64,000 nucleotides of DNA from Gaetbulibacter saemankumensis DSM 17032 (GTDB lineage Bacteria; Bacteroidota; Bacteroidia; Flavobacteriales; Flavobacteriaceae), in the NCBI RefSeq assembly GCF_000425645.1, contig NZ_KE384430.1:1103492-1167491 (forward strand). The letters are read 5' to 3'. Position 1 is the first letter of the stretch. Each line of letters begins with the position of its first letter. The notes under the pieces were generated by a model. The model was not told where the DNA came from. It saw only the letters and a list, made by a program, of their open reading frames with translations, and did no database searches. Both the position numbers and the translations under genes were made by a program. Below, piece after piece: positions 37,737 to 47,235 of the stretch.

Positions 37737-39005
37737 TTATAAGTCGTATTGTTTAATTTTACGATAAAGGGTACGCTCGCTAATACCTAATTCGGCAGCT
37801 GCTAATTTACGCTTTCCGTTGTGACGCTCAAGAGATTTTTTAATTAATTCTAATTCCTTATCCTGGAGTGATAGGGTTTCTTCTTCTTCAATTTCTTCAG
37901 CGAAATGATATTTATCTGAAACGGTTTCTACGGGTTCTGTAGGAGTTGAGTGTTCTGGGATGGATAGCATTTCACTGTTTTCAACGGCCTCTTCAAATTC
38001 GGCATCGCTTTCATCTTGGTTGCCGTAAATTTTTTGAATCAGACTTTCATTGTTTTTCTCAACATCTTTAGTGTTACCATGTTTCATAAGTTCCATGGTA
38101 AGCTTCTTTAAATCGTTTAGGTCGCTTTTCATATCGAAAAGGACTTTATATAGAATTTCACGTTCACTGCTGAAATCGCTTTCAGATTTTGATGTTTTAA
38201 TAACTGCTGGTAAATTAGATCCTGAAGCCGGTAAATAACTCTGTAGGGTCTCAGCCGAAATAGTGCGGTCTTGTTCTAAAACAGATAATTGTTCGGCAAT
38301 ATTTCGCAATTGTCTAATATTTCCACTCCAACGGTGCTTTAAAAGTACTTGAACCGCCACATCGGTTAATTTGATGGTTGGCATCTTATATTTTAAGGCA
38401 AAGTCACTCGCAAACTTTCTAAATAGTAAATGGATGTCTTCTTCACGCTCACGTAGTGGTGGTAAGTGAATTTCAACAGTGCTTAAGCGGTAATATAAAT
38501 CTTCGCGAAACTTTTCTTTTTCAATAGCTTCAAACATATTTACGTTTGTAGCGGCTACTATACGTACGTTGGTTTTTTGAACTTTACTAGAACCTACTTT
38601 TAAGAATTCGCCGTTTTCTAACACACGAAGTAATCGGACCTGCGTGGTAAGAGGAAGTTCTCCAACTTCATCTAAAAAAATGGTACCGCCATCGGCAACT
38701 TCAAAATAGCCTTCTCTAGTTTGGGTCGCTCCGGTAAAGGCTCCTTTTTCATGACCAAAAAGCTCACTATCTATGGTGCCTTCAGGAATGGCGCCACAGT
38801 TAACAGCAATGTATTTATTGTGTTTTCGGTGTGAAAGTTGGTGTATGATTTTTGGAATACTTTCTTTACCTACACCACTTTCTCCAGTGACTAATACGGA
38901 AATATCGGTAGGAGATACACGGATGGCCTTTTCAATAGCTCGATTAAGGGCAGGCGTATTTCCAATAATACCAAAACGTTGTTTTATAGCTTGAACAGAT
39001 TCCAT
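37737..39005 (-). CDS. Sigma54-interacting AAA+ transcription activator
   Basis: 422 residues with no N-terminal receiver: the AAA+ domain begins within 15 residues. Walker A is GESGVGKES (41-49), the sigma54 contact loop GAFTGA is at 88-93 and Walker B is in GTIFLDEVGEL. A linker of about 90 acidic residues precedes a Fis-type helix-turn-helix at the C-terminus (LAAAELGISERTLYRKI). It activates sigma54 promoters by ATP-driven remodelling. The lack of a sensory domain implies control by abundance or by another protein. Confidence 0.92.
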   Translation of the reverse strand: MESVQAIKQRFGIIGNTPALNRAIEKAIRVSPTDISVLVTGESGVGKESIPKIIHQLSHRKHNKYIAVNCGAIPEGTIDSELFGHEKGAFTGATQTREGYFEVADGGTIFLDEVGELPLTTQVRLLRVLENGEFLKVGSSKVQKTNVRIVAATNVNMFEAIEKEKFREDLYYRLSTVEIHLPPLREREEDIHLLFRKFASDFALKYKMPTIKLTDVAVQVLLKHRWSGNIRQLRNIAEQLSVLEQDRTISAETLQSYLPASGSNLPAVIKTSKSESDFSSEREILYKVLFDMKSDLNDLKKLTMELMKHGNTKDVEKNNESLIQKIYGNQDESDAEFEEAVENSEMLSIPEHSTPTEPVETVSDKYHFAEEIEEEETLSLQDKELELIKKSLERHNGKRKLAAAELGISERTLYRKIKQYDL

Positions 39006-39013
39006 AAATGAGT

Positions 39014-40462
39014 TTAGTTGTTTTCAGAATACCCCACGGCTTCACCGATTAATGTGGTGCTGGTGCAGTCGGTGATTTTTACATTAACAAAATCACCAGG
39101 CTTATAATCGCCTTTAGGGAAAACTACCACTGTATTTTGACTGTTACGCCCAGACCAATGCTCGTTAGAACGCTTTGAAGGTTTTTCGATAAGAACCTCT
39201 TCAATTTTGCCTAAATGTTCTTTGGTACGGTAGAAACTGTGTTCTTGTTGTAATTCGATAATTTCTTGTAAACGACGTTTTTTAGTTTCTTCAGGAATGT
39301 CGTCTTCCATTTTTCTTTCTGCTAAAGTGCCTGGTCTCTCAGAATACGCAAACATGAAACCGAAGTCGTATTTTACATATTTCATTAAACTAAGTGTATC
39401 TTGATGGTCTTGTTCCGTTTCTGTCGGGAAACCAGAGATCATATCTTGAGAAATGGCACAGTCTGGAATAATTTTTTTGATGTTGTCTATTAATTCGAAA
39501 TACTCTTCACGAGTGTGTTGGCGGTTCATAGCTTTAAGGATGTTGTTACTACCACTTTGTACCGGAAGGTGAATGTATTTACAAATATTTCTGTGTTTCG
39601 CCATAGATTCAATAACATCTAAGGTCATATCCTGAGGGTTAGATGTAGAGAAACGGAAACGCATTTTAGGAAATGCGGTTGCACACATATCTAACAGTTG
39701 AGCAAAATTTACCGCTGTTGCTTTTTGAATATCACTGGCTTTTTCGAAATCCTTTTTAAGCCCGCCACCATACCAAAGGTAGCTATCCACATTTTGTCCT
39801 AGAAGGGTAACCTCTTTAAAACCTCTGTTCCATAAATCGGTAATTTCTTCTATAATACTTTGTGTGTCTCTACTACGTTCGCGTCCGCGAGTAAATGGCA
39901 CCACGCAAAACGTACACATATTGTCGCACCCGCGGGTTATTGATACAAAAGCCGTAACACCGTTGGTGTTTAAACGTACAGGGGCGATGTCTCCATAGGT
40001 TTCTTCTTTAGAAAGAATAACGTTTATGGCATCTCGACCTTCATCAACTTCGGCTAATAAATTAGGTAAATCTTTATAGGCATCAGGTCCTACAACCAGA
40101 TCGACAATTTTTTCCTCTTCTAAAAATTTTGTTTTTAAACGCTCGGCCATGCATCCTAGTACTCCAACTTTCATACCTGGGTTGTGTGATTTTTTTACGG
40201 CGTTGTATTTTTCTAAACGTTTACGAACGGTTTGCTCTGCTTTATCACGAATAGAACAGGTATTAACAAGAACGAGGTCTGCCTCTTCTAGACTTTGTGT
40301 TGTGTTATATCCTTGCTCGGTAAGAATAGAGGCGACAATTTCACTATCACTAAAATTCATTTGGCAGCCGTAGCTTTCAATAAAAAGTTTACGGGTATTA
40401 CCGTCCTTCTGGTTAAGCACTAATGTTTCTCCTTGTTTATTTTCGTCTATAATTTTCTCCAT
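39014..40462 (-). CDS. miaB: tRNA-2-methylthio-N6-dimethylallyladenosine synthase
   Basis: 482 residues from the ATG at 40462; a GTG five codons upstream is less likely. MiaB adds a methylthio group to i6A37 of tRNAs. The N-terminal domain has the auxiliary cluster ligands (SYGCQMNFSDSE, NTCSIRDKAE, GCMAERL); the radical-SAM motif is CDNMCTFCVVPFTRGRERS; a TRAM domain ends the chain. It is first in its operon, with a good promoter upstream. Confidence 0.96.
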   Translation of the reverse strand: MEKIIDENKQGETLVLNQKDGNTRKLFIESYGCQMNFSDSEIVASILTEQGYNTTQSLEEADLVLVNTCSIRDKAEQTVRKRLEKYNAVKKSHNPGMKVGVLGCMAERLKTKFLEEEKIVDLVVGPDAYKDLPNLLAEVDEGRDAINVILSKEETYGDIAPVRLNTNGVTAFVSITRGCDNMCTFCVVPFTRGRERSRDTQSIIEEITDLWNRGFKEVTLLGQNVDSYLWYGGGLKKDFEKASDIQKATAVNFAQLLDMCATAFPKMRFRFSTSNPQDMTLDVIESMAKHRNICKYIHLPVQSGSNNILKAMNRQHTREEYFELIDNIKKIIPDCAISQDMISGFPTETEQDHQDTLSLMKYVKYDFGFMFAYSERPGTLAERKMEDDIPEETKKRRLQEIIELQQEHSFYRTKEHLGKIEEVLIEKPSKRSNEHWSGRNSQNTVVVFPKGDYKPGDFVNVKITDCTSTTLIGEAVGYSENN

Positions 40463-40498
40463 AACTTTCTTGATCACACGTGTCTCTCAATAAACATG

Positions 40499-40530
40499 CA
40501 AAGATACAATATATTTATGGTTTGTGACAA
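40499..40530 (-). promoter_or_regulatory. miaB operon promoter
   Basis: On the minus strand TTTG (TTG at 40528-40530) and TATCTTTG (40499-40506) are 21 bp apart. The -7 element is an exact TAnnTTTG. It drives miaB and probably the genes down to secG. Confidence 0.7.
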
Positions 40531-40615
40531 AGTGTCATATTTAAAATTATAATAATTTTTGTTAAATGCTTAGGAAAATATTTACTTTGGAAAACTTACC
40601 AACCTATATTATTTG

Positions 40616-41386
40616 ATGAATACATTAGAGGAATTAAAAGATAAAATAGCAACTGCCAGAGATTTAGATTTTGGTGATATTATAAACGAATCGATTGAAG
40701 TTTTTAAAAAAATCTGGATGAAAGGTCTTTTTGTGGTGTCCTTTGTTGTCATAATAGCACTTTGCTTGGGACTTTTGTTTAGCGCTATTGGCTTGTCGTT
40801 GGACCCTAATATTTATTTTGAAGGGTTTGAATTGGAAGCTTTTATTAAGTTTTACTATGTTAATGCGTTGTATAGTATTCCTCAAACTATTTTAGTTAGT
40901 ACTGCTACTCTGGCGTTTGTTGGAGCGTTCTATAGGATATGTGATAATGTGCTGGCTGAAAGTGAACATCAAGACGATTATTTTTATTTTTTCAAAAAGG
41001 AATATTTTACCAAAGTGTTTATGTTAGGTATCATATATACAGGTATTGCTACTATAGCACAACTGTTATGCGGACTTCCTTATATATATGTTTTTGTTCC
41101 CTTATCATATTTTGCTGTAATACTAGCAAAGCATCCTGAATTATCTGAAACTGAAATTGTTAAGGCTAGTTTTGCTTTAGGTAATAAAAAATGGTTATTA
41201 ACTTTCGGCACTTTATTTGTCGCGGCTCTTTTAGGGATGTTAGGAATTATAGGTTGTGGTATCGGTGTTTTGTTTACTATATCGATAGCTTATTTACCAC
41301 CATATTTAATTTATAGAAATAGTATTGAAAAAACTGATTTGGAAGATTTTCAAGTCACTGATGATAATATTAGTATTGAGGAATAA
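40616..41386 (+). CDS. Multi-pass membrane protein, function unknown
   Basis: 256 residues from the ATG at 40616; a TTG one codon upstream is not needed. After a charged start (about 1-35) come five or six hydrophobic segments, with a short acidic C-terminal tail. The signature LDFGDIINESIEVFKKIW near the N-terminus recurs in a decayed copy just downstream. I recognise no domain with confidence; the layout resembles the glycerophosphoryl-diester-phosphodiesterase-like membrane proteins of unknown role in Bacteroidota. It is divergent from miaB. Confidence 0.6.
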   Translation: MNTLEELKDKIATARDLDFGDIINESIEVFKKIWMKGLFVVSFVVIIALCLGLLFSAIGLSLDPNIYFEGFELEAFIKFYYVNALYSIPQTILVSTATLAFVGAFYRICDNVLAESEHQDDYFYFFKKEYFTKVFMLGIIYTGIATIAQLLCGLPYIYVFVPLSYFAVILAKHPELSETEIVKASFALGNKKWLLTFGTLFVAALLGMLGIIGCGIGVLFTISIAYLPPYLIYRNSIEKTDLEDFQVTDDNISIEE

Positions 41387-41422
41387 TTTTATGAATAAAT
41401 GAGTGTTTTCAATTCAATATTA

Positions 41423-41650
41423 ATGAAAATAGAACAAGCCCCAAAATTAGATTTTGGAAATATATTAAGTAATTCTATTGAGTTGTTTAAAAAAGTTTGG
41501 GTGTAAGGTTTGGTAAATTTATTGCTTACCATAGCCATGATGATTCCTTTTTACATCGTGACGTATTTACCGCAATATTTAATCTATAAAGAAAGTATTG
41601 GTTTTAACGACGAACATAATGCTGAAACTGTAAATGAGGTTTTAGAATAA
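41423..41650 (+). pseudogene. Decayed partial copy of the upstream membrane protein gene
   Basis: Frame analysis from the ATG at 41423 gives KLDFGNILSNSIELFKKVWV, then an in-frame TAA at 41504-41506 exactly where the intact paralogue has Lys. Past the stop the same frame resumes with GLVNLL and then YLPQYLIYKESI, matching the C-terminal YLPPYLIYRNSI of the intact gene, and ends with TAA at 41648-41650. About 180 internal residues are missing. It is thus a stop-containing, internally deleted duplicate. The rest of the 403-bp gap 41387-41789 holds only this, a terminator and the topA promoter. Confidence 0.85.
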
Positions 41651-41674
41651 TTTGTAAAGTATTTTGTAAAAAAG

Positions 41675-41706
41675 ACCTGCTTTTTTCTTGAAATTAGCAG
41701 GTTTTA
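41675..41706 (+). terminator. Putative terminator before topA
   Basis: ACCTGCT pairs with AGCAGGT around a 14-nt loop and is followed by TTTATT. It closes the transcription unit of the membrane protein and its remnant. Confidence 0.6.
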
Positions 41707-41763
41707 TTGTTTAAATAATAAAGAGTTGGTTAATGAAATTAGGAGGATAAACTTTTTTTCATA

Positions 41764-41771
41764 TACATTTG
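41764..41771 (+). promoter_or_regulatory. -7 promoter element of topA
   Basis: TACATTTG fits TAnnTTTG and lies 18 bp before the topA ATG. No TTG is seen at a good -33 distance. Confidence 0.5.
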
Positions 41772-41789
41772 TAGCACAAAACATGAAGT

Positions 41790-44294
41790 ATGGCGAAGAA
41801 TTTAGTAATAGTAGAGTCACCTGCTAAAGCGAAAACTATCGAGAAATTTTTAGGTAAAGATTTTAAGGTAGAATCTAGTTTTGGGCACATATCAGACCTT
41901 CCTTCTAAGGAATTGGGTGTCAATGTAGATGGTGATTTTAAACCCAAATATGAAGTTTCTAAAGATAAAAAGGCAGTTGTAAAAAAGCTGAAAGATTTAG
42001 CGAAGAAAGTAGATGTTGTATGGCTGGCAAGTGATGAGGACCGCGAGGGAGAGGCCATCGCATGGCATCTGGCGGAAACTTTAAAATTAGAAAAAGAAAA
42101 AACAAAACGTATTGTTTTTCATGAAATTACTAAATCGGCAATTCAAAAGGCTATAGAGAATCCACGAGGGATTGATTATGATTTGGTTGATGCACAGCAG
42201 GCACGTCGCGTTTTAGATAGAATTGTTGGGTACGAATTATCCCCAGTGCTTTGGAGAAAAGTAAAAGGCGGGTTGTCAGCTGGACGTGTACAGTCGGTAT
42301 CTGTACGCTTAATTGTAGAGCGCGAGCGCGATATTCAGAATTTTAATGCTGAGGCTTCTTATAGAATAGATGCTGAGTTCTCTAATGAAGACGGGCAATC
42401 GTTTAAGGCGAAATTACCAAAAAACTTTTCGTCTAAAGAGGAAGCGCAAGCGTTCTTAGAAAAAAATGCAACGGCTAGTTTTAAGGTTTCTGATTTAGAA
42501 AAAAAACCAGCGAAAAAATCACCTGCGGCACCATTTACAACGTCAACTTTACAACAGGAAGCTGCAAGAAAGTTATATTTTTCAGTAAGTAAGACTATGA
42601 CTTTGGCGCAACGTTTATACGAAGCAGGTTTAATTACTTATATGAGAACTGATAGTGTGAATCTGTCGGAAGAAGCGCGTCAAGGAGCTAAAGCTGAAAT
42701 AGAAAGTTCTTACGGAGCTAAATATAGTAAACCAAGAAATTACCAAGGAAAATCAAAAGGGGCTCAGGAGGCGCATGAGGCAATCCGTCCTACAAGTTTT
42801 GCTACTCATTCTGTTGATATAGATAGGGATCAGGCAAGATTATATGATTTAATTTGGAAACGAGCCATTGCTTCACAAATGAGTGAGGCGGAGTTAGAGC
42901 GTACCAATGTGAAGATTAGTGCTTCAACTCATAATGAAACTTTTACAGCTAATGGAGAGGTTATTACTTTTGATGGCTTTTTAAAAGTATATTTAGAAGG
43001 TACTGATGATGAAGATGTAGAACAGGATGGTATGCTGCCAGCAATGAAAACTAATGAATCATTGTTAAATAATTATATCACAGCAACCGAGCGTTATACA
43101 AGACCGCCAGCACGATATACAGAGGCTTCTTTGGTTAAGAAATTAGAGGAATTAGGTATTGGTCGTCCTTCAACTTACGCGCCAACAATTTCAACAATTC
43201 AAAACAGAAATTATGTTGAAAAGGGAACTATTGAAGGTGCAGAGCGTCAATACACTCAGCTTACATTAAAAGGAGGGGCTGTAAAAGATAAAAAGCTTAC
43301 AGAAAAAGTAGGTTCAGATAAAGGGAAGTTAGTGCCGACCGATATAGGAATGATAGTAACCGATTTCTTAGTGAATCATTTCGAACAGATATTAGATTAC
43401 AATTTTACCGCTAAGGTAGAGGAAGATTTTGATAATATTGCTGAAGGTAAGGTCGATTGGTCTAATATGATGAAAGAATTTTATAAAAATTTTCATCCCC
43501 AGGTTGAAGATGTTCAAGAAAATGCCGAAAGAGAGTCTGGAGAGCGTATACTTGGAGTTGACCCTGCGACGGGTAAACAGGTAAGTGTGCGATTAGGTAA
43601 ATTTGGTCCTTTAGTGCAGTTGGGGGCTCCCGATGACGAAGATAAACCTCAGTTTGCAAGTTTAAGTCCAGATCAGCAATTAAATACTATTACTTATGAA
43701 GAGGCAATGGATTTATTCAAGCTTCCGAAAAATTTAGGTAATTACGAAGGACAATCTGTTGAAGTTAATAATGGGCGTTTTGGTCCTTATGTGAAGTTTG
43801 GTGATGCTTTTGTATCGCTTCCAAAGGGTGTTGATCCTTTAAGTGTTGAGTTGGTAGAGGCTATTGAGCTTATAAAGGAAAAACAAAAAGCTGATGCACC
43901 TATATATATGTATAAAGATCTTCCGGTGCAAAAAGGTAAAGGGCGCTTCGGACCTTTTATCAAGTGGAATAATATGTTTATTAACGTGAATAAAAAGTAC
44001 GATTGGGACAATTTATCAGGTGAAGATATTGTTGAGCTCATTGAAACTAAAATTCAAAAGGAAATAGATAAGGTAGTTCATAATTGGGAGGATGAAGGTA
44101 TTCGCGTTGAAAAAGCACGATGGGGACGTCACAATGTTATTAAAGGAAAGGTGAAAGTGGAATTAGCTAAAACTGTAGATGTGTCTGGTATGACATTGGA
44201 TGAAGCAAAAGCTATCATAGAGGCCAATGCACCTAAGAAAAAAGTAACCAAGAAAAAGACAACTACGAAGAAAAAGACTGCTAAGAAGAAGTAG
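41790..44294 (+). CDS. topA: DNA topoisomerase I
   Basis: 834 residues. Topoisomerase I relaxes negative supercoils by cutting one strand. The TOPRIM domain (VESPAKAKTIEKFLG, then ASDEDREGEAIAWHL) is at the N-terminus, and the catalytic Tyr is in ITYMRTDS. No zinc-finger cysteines follow; instead the C-terminus has several GRFGPYVKFG-type repeats and a Lys-rich basic tail (about 20 residues). This domain form is usual in Bacteroidota. A strong hairpin terminator follows. Confidence 0.97.
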   Translation: MAKNLVIVESPAKAKTIEKFLGKDFKVESSFGHISDLPSKELGVNVDGDFKPKYEVSKDKKAVVKKLKDLAKKVDVVWLASDEDREGEAIAWHLAETLKLEKEKTKRIVFHEITKSAIQKAIENPRGIDYDLVDAQQARRVLDRIVGYELSPVLWRKVKGGLSAGRVQSVSVRLIVERERDIQNFNAEASYRIDAEFSNEDGQSFKAKLPKNFSSKEEAQAFLEKNATASFKVSDLEKKPAKKSPAAPFTTSTLQQEAARKLYFSVSKTMTLAQRLYEAGLITYMRTDSVNLSEEARQGAKAEIESSYGAKYSKPRNYQGKSKGAQEAHEAIRPTSFATHSVDIDRDQARLYDLIWKRAIASQMSEAELERTNVKISASTHNETFTANGEVITFDGFLKVYLEGTDDEDVEQDGMLPAMKTNESLLNNYITATERYTRPPARYTEASLVKKLEELGIGRPSTYAPTISTIQNRNYVEKGTIEGAERQYTQLTLKGGAVKDKKLTEKVGSDKGKLVPTDIGMIVTDFLVNHFEQILDYNFTAKVEEDFDNIAEGKVDWSNMMKEFYKNFHPQVEDVQENAERESGERILGVDPATGKQVSVRLGKFGPLVQLGAPDDEDKPQFASLSPDQQLNTITYEEAMDLFKLPKNLGNYEGQSVEVNNGRFGPYVKFGDAFVSLPKGVDPLSVELVEAIELIKEKQKADAPIYMYKDLPVQKGKGRFGPFIKWNNMFINVNKKYDWDNLSGEDIVELIETKIQKEIDKVVHNWEDEGIRVEKARWGRHNVIKGKVKVELAKTVDVSGMTLDEAKAIIEANAPKKKVTKKKTTTKKKTAKKK

Positions 44295-44330
44295 TTTAGC
44301 GAATTGTCTATTACATACTATATAATTTAG

Positions 44331-44373
44331 TCTGCCTGAAATTGATGTATTTTAATTTCAGGCAGATTATTTT
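44331..44373 (+). terminator. Terminator of topA
   Basis: TCTGCCTGAAAT pairs with ATTTCAGGCAGA around a 12-nt loop, followed by TTATTTTTT. Confidence 0.85.
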
Positions 44374-44462
44374 TTGCTTTAACTGCACGAAAAAAGTCAT
44401 TATTTCTAGTGATATTTGTATGTTAGCATAATTAATCAACTAGTTAGTTATTTTATTATCAC

Positions 44463-45629
44463 ATGAATTTTAATTTTCTGTCTCCTGTGTCAGATTTGGT
44501 TTTGGCTCATAATGAGTTACTATCGATGCAGGCTCTTGGAAGAAAAATAAGAATACATTCTACCAAGAATGGTATTCCTGATTTAGAAAATGTCGAGATT
44601 GCTGTTTTTGGTGTTTTGGAAAATAGAAACGACGTTAATTATATAGGTGAAGAATTTCAGCTAAATGAAATTAGAAAAGCTTTTTATAGTTTATATCCTG
44701 GTACCTGGAATACTACCATTGCGGATTTAGGTGATATAAATAAAGGAGAAAGTGTAGAAGACACCTATTTTGCATTAAAAACCATTGTAAGTATTCTTGT
44801 TAATAAGAATATTATTCCCGTTATCATTGGTGGAACTCAAGATTTAACCTATGCTAATTATAGAGCTTACGATTCTATTAAGCCTATGGTGAATATAGTA
44901 AATGTTGATAGTAAGTTTGATCTGGGGGATTCAACCAAACCTATTAAGAATGATAGTTTCGTTGGGAAAATTATTCTGGATCAGCCCTATAATCTGTTTA
45001 ATTATGCGGCCATTGGGTATCAAACTTATTTTAATTCACAAGAAGAAAAGGATTTAATGGAAGGTTTGTATTTCGAGTCGTATAGGTTGGGTGAAATTTC
45101 AAATGATATAGCATTAGTAGAGCCAACGATGCGAGATGCGGATATTGTAACTATTGATTTAAATGCAGTGCGAAGTGCAGAGGTGAGTTCTAATCAGAAA
45201 TTTTCACCTAACGGTTTAGATGGGAAGGAAATTTGCGCCATTGCAAGGTATGCGGGTATTAGTAATAAGGTGTCGTCATTTGGTATATATGAATATAAGC
45301 CTTCTCAGGATGATGAGATGACTTCGATGCTTGTGGCGCAGATGCTTTGGTATTTTGTTGAAGGGGTTAACTACCGAGTGAAAGATGATGATTTTTCAGA
45401 TGACAGGAATTATCAGAAATTCATCACATTAATTGAAAATGAGGAACTTACGTTCTATAAGAGTAATAAAACAGGTAGATGGTGGATTGAAATCCCATTT
45501 TTGTCCGATGTCGATAATAAATTGAAAAGACATACGTTATTACCTTGCATGCATCAAGATTATAAAGATGCCTGTGAAAATAAAGTGCCGGAACGCTGGT
45601 ATAAAGCATTTCAAAAGAATTGTGTTTAG
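44463..45629 (+). CDS. Arginase/formimidoylglutamase-fold protein with altered metal site
   Basis: 388 residues of the ureohydrolase (arginase) fold. The three metal-ligand blocks are recognisable but changed. GGDH appears as GGTQ (His to Gln126), DAHxD appears as DSKFD (D149 and D153 kept, His to Lys151), and DxD appears as DLN (D232 kept, Asp to Asn234). Three of six usual Mn ligands are therefore missing, so normal arginase or formimidoylglutamase chemistry is doubtful. Databases often name such topA-gldK neighbours formimidoylglutamase; I would treat it as an arginase-fold protein of unknown function. Confidence 0.75.
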   Translation: MNFNFLSPVSDLVLAHNELLSMQALGRKIRIHSTKNGIPDLENVEIAVFGVLENRNDVNYIGEEFQLNEIRKAFYSLYPGTWNTTIADLGDINKGESVEDTYFALKTIVSILVNKNIIPVIIGGTQDLTYANYRAYDSIKPMVNIVNVDSKFDLGDSTKPIKNDSFVGKIILDQPYNLFNYAAIGYQTYFNSQEEKDLMEGLYFESYRLGEISNDIALVEPTMRDADIVTIDLNAVRSAEVSSNQKFSPNGLDGKEICAIARYAGISNKVSSFGIYEYKPSQDDEMTSMLVAQMLWYFVEGVNYRVKDDDFSDDRNYQKFITLIENEELTFYKSNKTGRWWIEIPFLSDVDNKLKRHTLLPCMHQDYKDACENKVPERWYKAFQKNCV

Positions 45630-45652
45630 CCAATTAAATAGTTGAAAGCACT

Positions 45653-45691
45653 CATTTCATCGGTAAAACGCCAAATTTTCACGATGAAATG
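45653..45691. repeat. 10-bp inverted repeat upstream of gldK
   Basis: CATTTCATCG at 45653-45662 and CGATGAAATG at 45682-45691 are perfect inverted repeats with a 19-nt spacer. It ends 20 bp before a candidate gldK -33 element. No T-run follows, so it is not an ordinary terminator. Confidence 0.6.
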
Positions 45692-45711
45692 TAAAATATT
45701 ACAGAAAAAAG

Positions 45712-45742
45712 TTGTTTTTTAAAAAATATATAAATATGTTTA
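45712..45742 (+). promoter_or_regulatory. Candidate gldKLMN promoter
   Basis: TTG at 45712-45714 and TATGTTTA (one mismatch to TAnnTTTG) at 45735-45742 are 20 bp apart, about 40 bp before the gldK ATG. Confidence 0.45.
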
Positions 45743-45783
45743 CGCTCTCTTAATTGAGCTAAATTATTAACCTCGAGTTTTCT

Positions 45784-47154
45784 ATGGATATGAAGAAGTT
45801 TATATTATTAACCACAGTAATAACATTTCTAGTCAGTTGCGGTTCTAACGATAAGGGCGAACTAGTAGGTGTTAAAGGAAAGAAATGGCATCCTGAAAAG
45901 CCTTATGGAATGGAATTAATTCCAGGGGGCGCATTTATAATGGGTAAAGCCGATGACGATCTAGCTGGTGTACAAGATGCTCCTGCAAAAACAGTTACAG
46001 TAAGAGCATTCTATATGGATGCAACTGAGATAACAAATAGTGAATATCGCCAATTTGTTAATTGGGTTCGTGATTCTATTATTAGAACACGTCTAGCCAT
46101 TCTTGCTGATGAAGTTGGTAAACTTCCAGAAGATGGAGGTATTGGTGAATATGCATTTAAAGATGCAGATACAGCTAATATGACCGTTTACGAAAAATAC
46201 ATGTTCGAAAACTATACAGGTTTAGGGCCAACAGGTTATGAAGGTCGAAAACTTAATAAAGATGTTGATCTTGTTTTCGATACGGCTGATTATCCTGATG
46301 AGTTCTATGCTGAGGTTATGGATACCATGTATTTACCTATGGAAGCTTCATATAATGGTCAACGTACGTGGGATGTTAAGAAATTTAAATTTCAATATAC
46401 CCATATGGACATCAAGGAAGCGGCTAGAAATAGAAATGTAGACCGTGAGGATGTAATTCTAAAGGAAGAAATTGAAGTTTATCCTGATACTACAGTATGG
46501 ATTCGTGATTTCGCGTATTCTTATAATGAACCTATGCACAATGATTATTTCTGGCATGATGCTTACAGCGATTACCCTGTAGTTGGAGTAACCTGGGATC
46601 AGGCTAAAGCATTTTGTGAGTGGAGAACTATTAATAAAAACACACATCAAAAAGCCAAAGGAGCAGCCTTTGTGAACAGATTTAGACTGCCTTCTGAAGC
46701 CGAGTGGGAATATGCTGCTCGTGGAGGATTACAAGCTGCTACTTACCCTTGGGGTGGACCTTATACCAAAAGTGACAGAGGATGTTTTATGGCAAACTTT
46801 AAGCCCGTAAGAGGGGATTATGCTTCAGACCAGGCTTTATATACCGTAGAAGCGAAATCTTATGAGCCAAATGATTATAATCTATATAATATGGCAGGTA
46901 ACGTTTCAGAATGGGTAAATGCTTCTTATGATCCTTCATCTTATGAGTACACGTCAACAATTAATCCAAACTTAAATGACGATTCAAATCAACGTAAAGT
47001 TGTTCGTGGTGGGTCTTGGAAGGATGTGGCTTACTATTTACAGGTAAGTTCCAGAGATTACGAATATGCAGATTCTGCAAGAAGTTATATTGGTTTTAGA
47101 ACAGTTCAGGATTACATGGGGACACAAGTAACTAAAAACGCTAGAAACAAATAA
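45784..47154 (+). CDS. gldK: Type IX secretion/gliding lipoprotein GldK
   Basis: 456 residues: a lipoprotein signal (FLVSC, Cys19) followed by a formylglycine-generating-enzyme-type (FGE-sulfatase) domain, with PYGMELIPGGAFIMG at its start and RLPSEAEWEYAARGG, NMAGNVSEW and VVRGGSW later. GldK is the outer-membrane-attached ring part of the type IX secretion system and is homologous to PorK. It heads the conserved gldKLMN operon. The catalytic cysteines of true formylglycine-generating enzyme are not seen, as expected for a structural protein. Confidence 0.95.
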   Translation: MDMKKFILLTTVITFLVSCGSNDKGELVGVKGKKWHPEKPYGMELIPGGAFIMGKADDDLAGVQDAPAKTVTVRAFYMDATEITNSEYRQFVNWVRDSIIRTRLAILADEVGKLPEDGGIGEYAFKDADTANMTVYEKYMFENYTGLGPTGYEGRKLNKDVDLVFDTADYPDEFYAEVMDTMYLPMEASYNGQRTWDVKKFKFQYTHMDIKEAARNRNVDREDVILKEEIEVYPDTTVWIRDFAYSYNEPMHNDYFWHDAYSDYPVVGVTWDQAKAFCEWRTINKNTHQKAKGAAFVNRFRLPSEAEWEYAARGGLQAATYPWGGPYTKSDRGCFMANFKPVRGDYASDQALYTVEAKSYEPNDYNLYNMAGNVSEWVNASYDPSSYEYTSTINPNLNDDSNQRKVVRGGSWKDVAYYLQVSSRDYEYADSARSYIGFRTVQDYMGTQVTKNARNK

Positions 47155-47235
47155 CAAATATTAGTCAAATCAAATTTAAATAAACTATTAATTAACCTAC
47201 TTAAGTATTCTTACTTAATTTAAAAATCAAAAATT

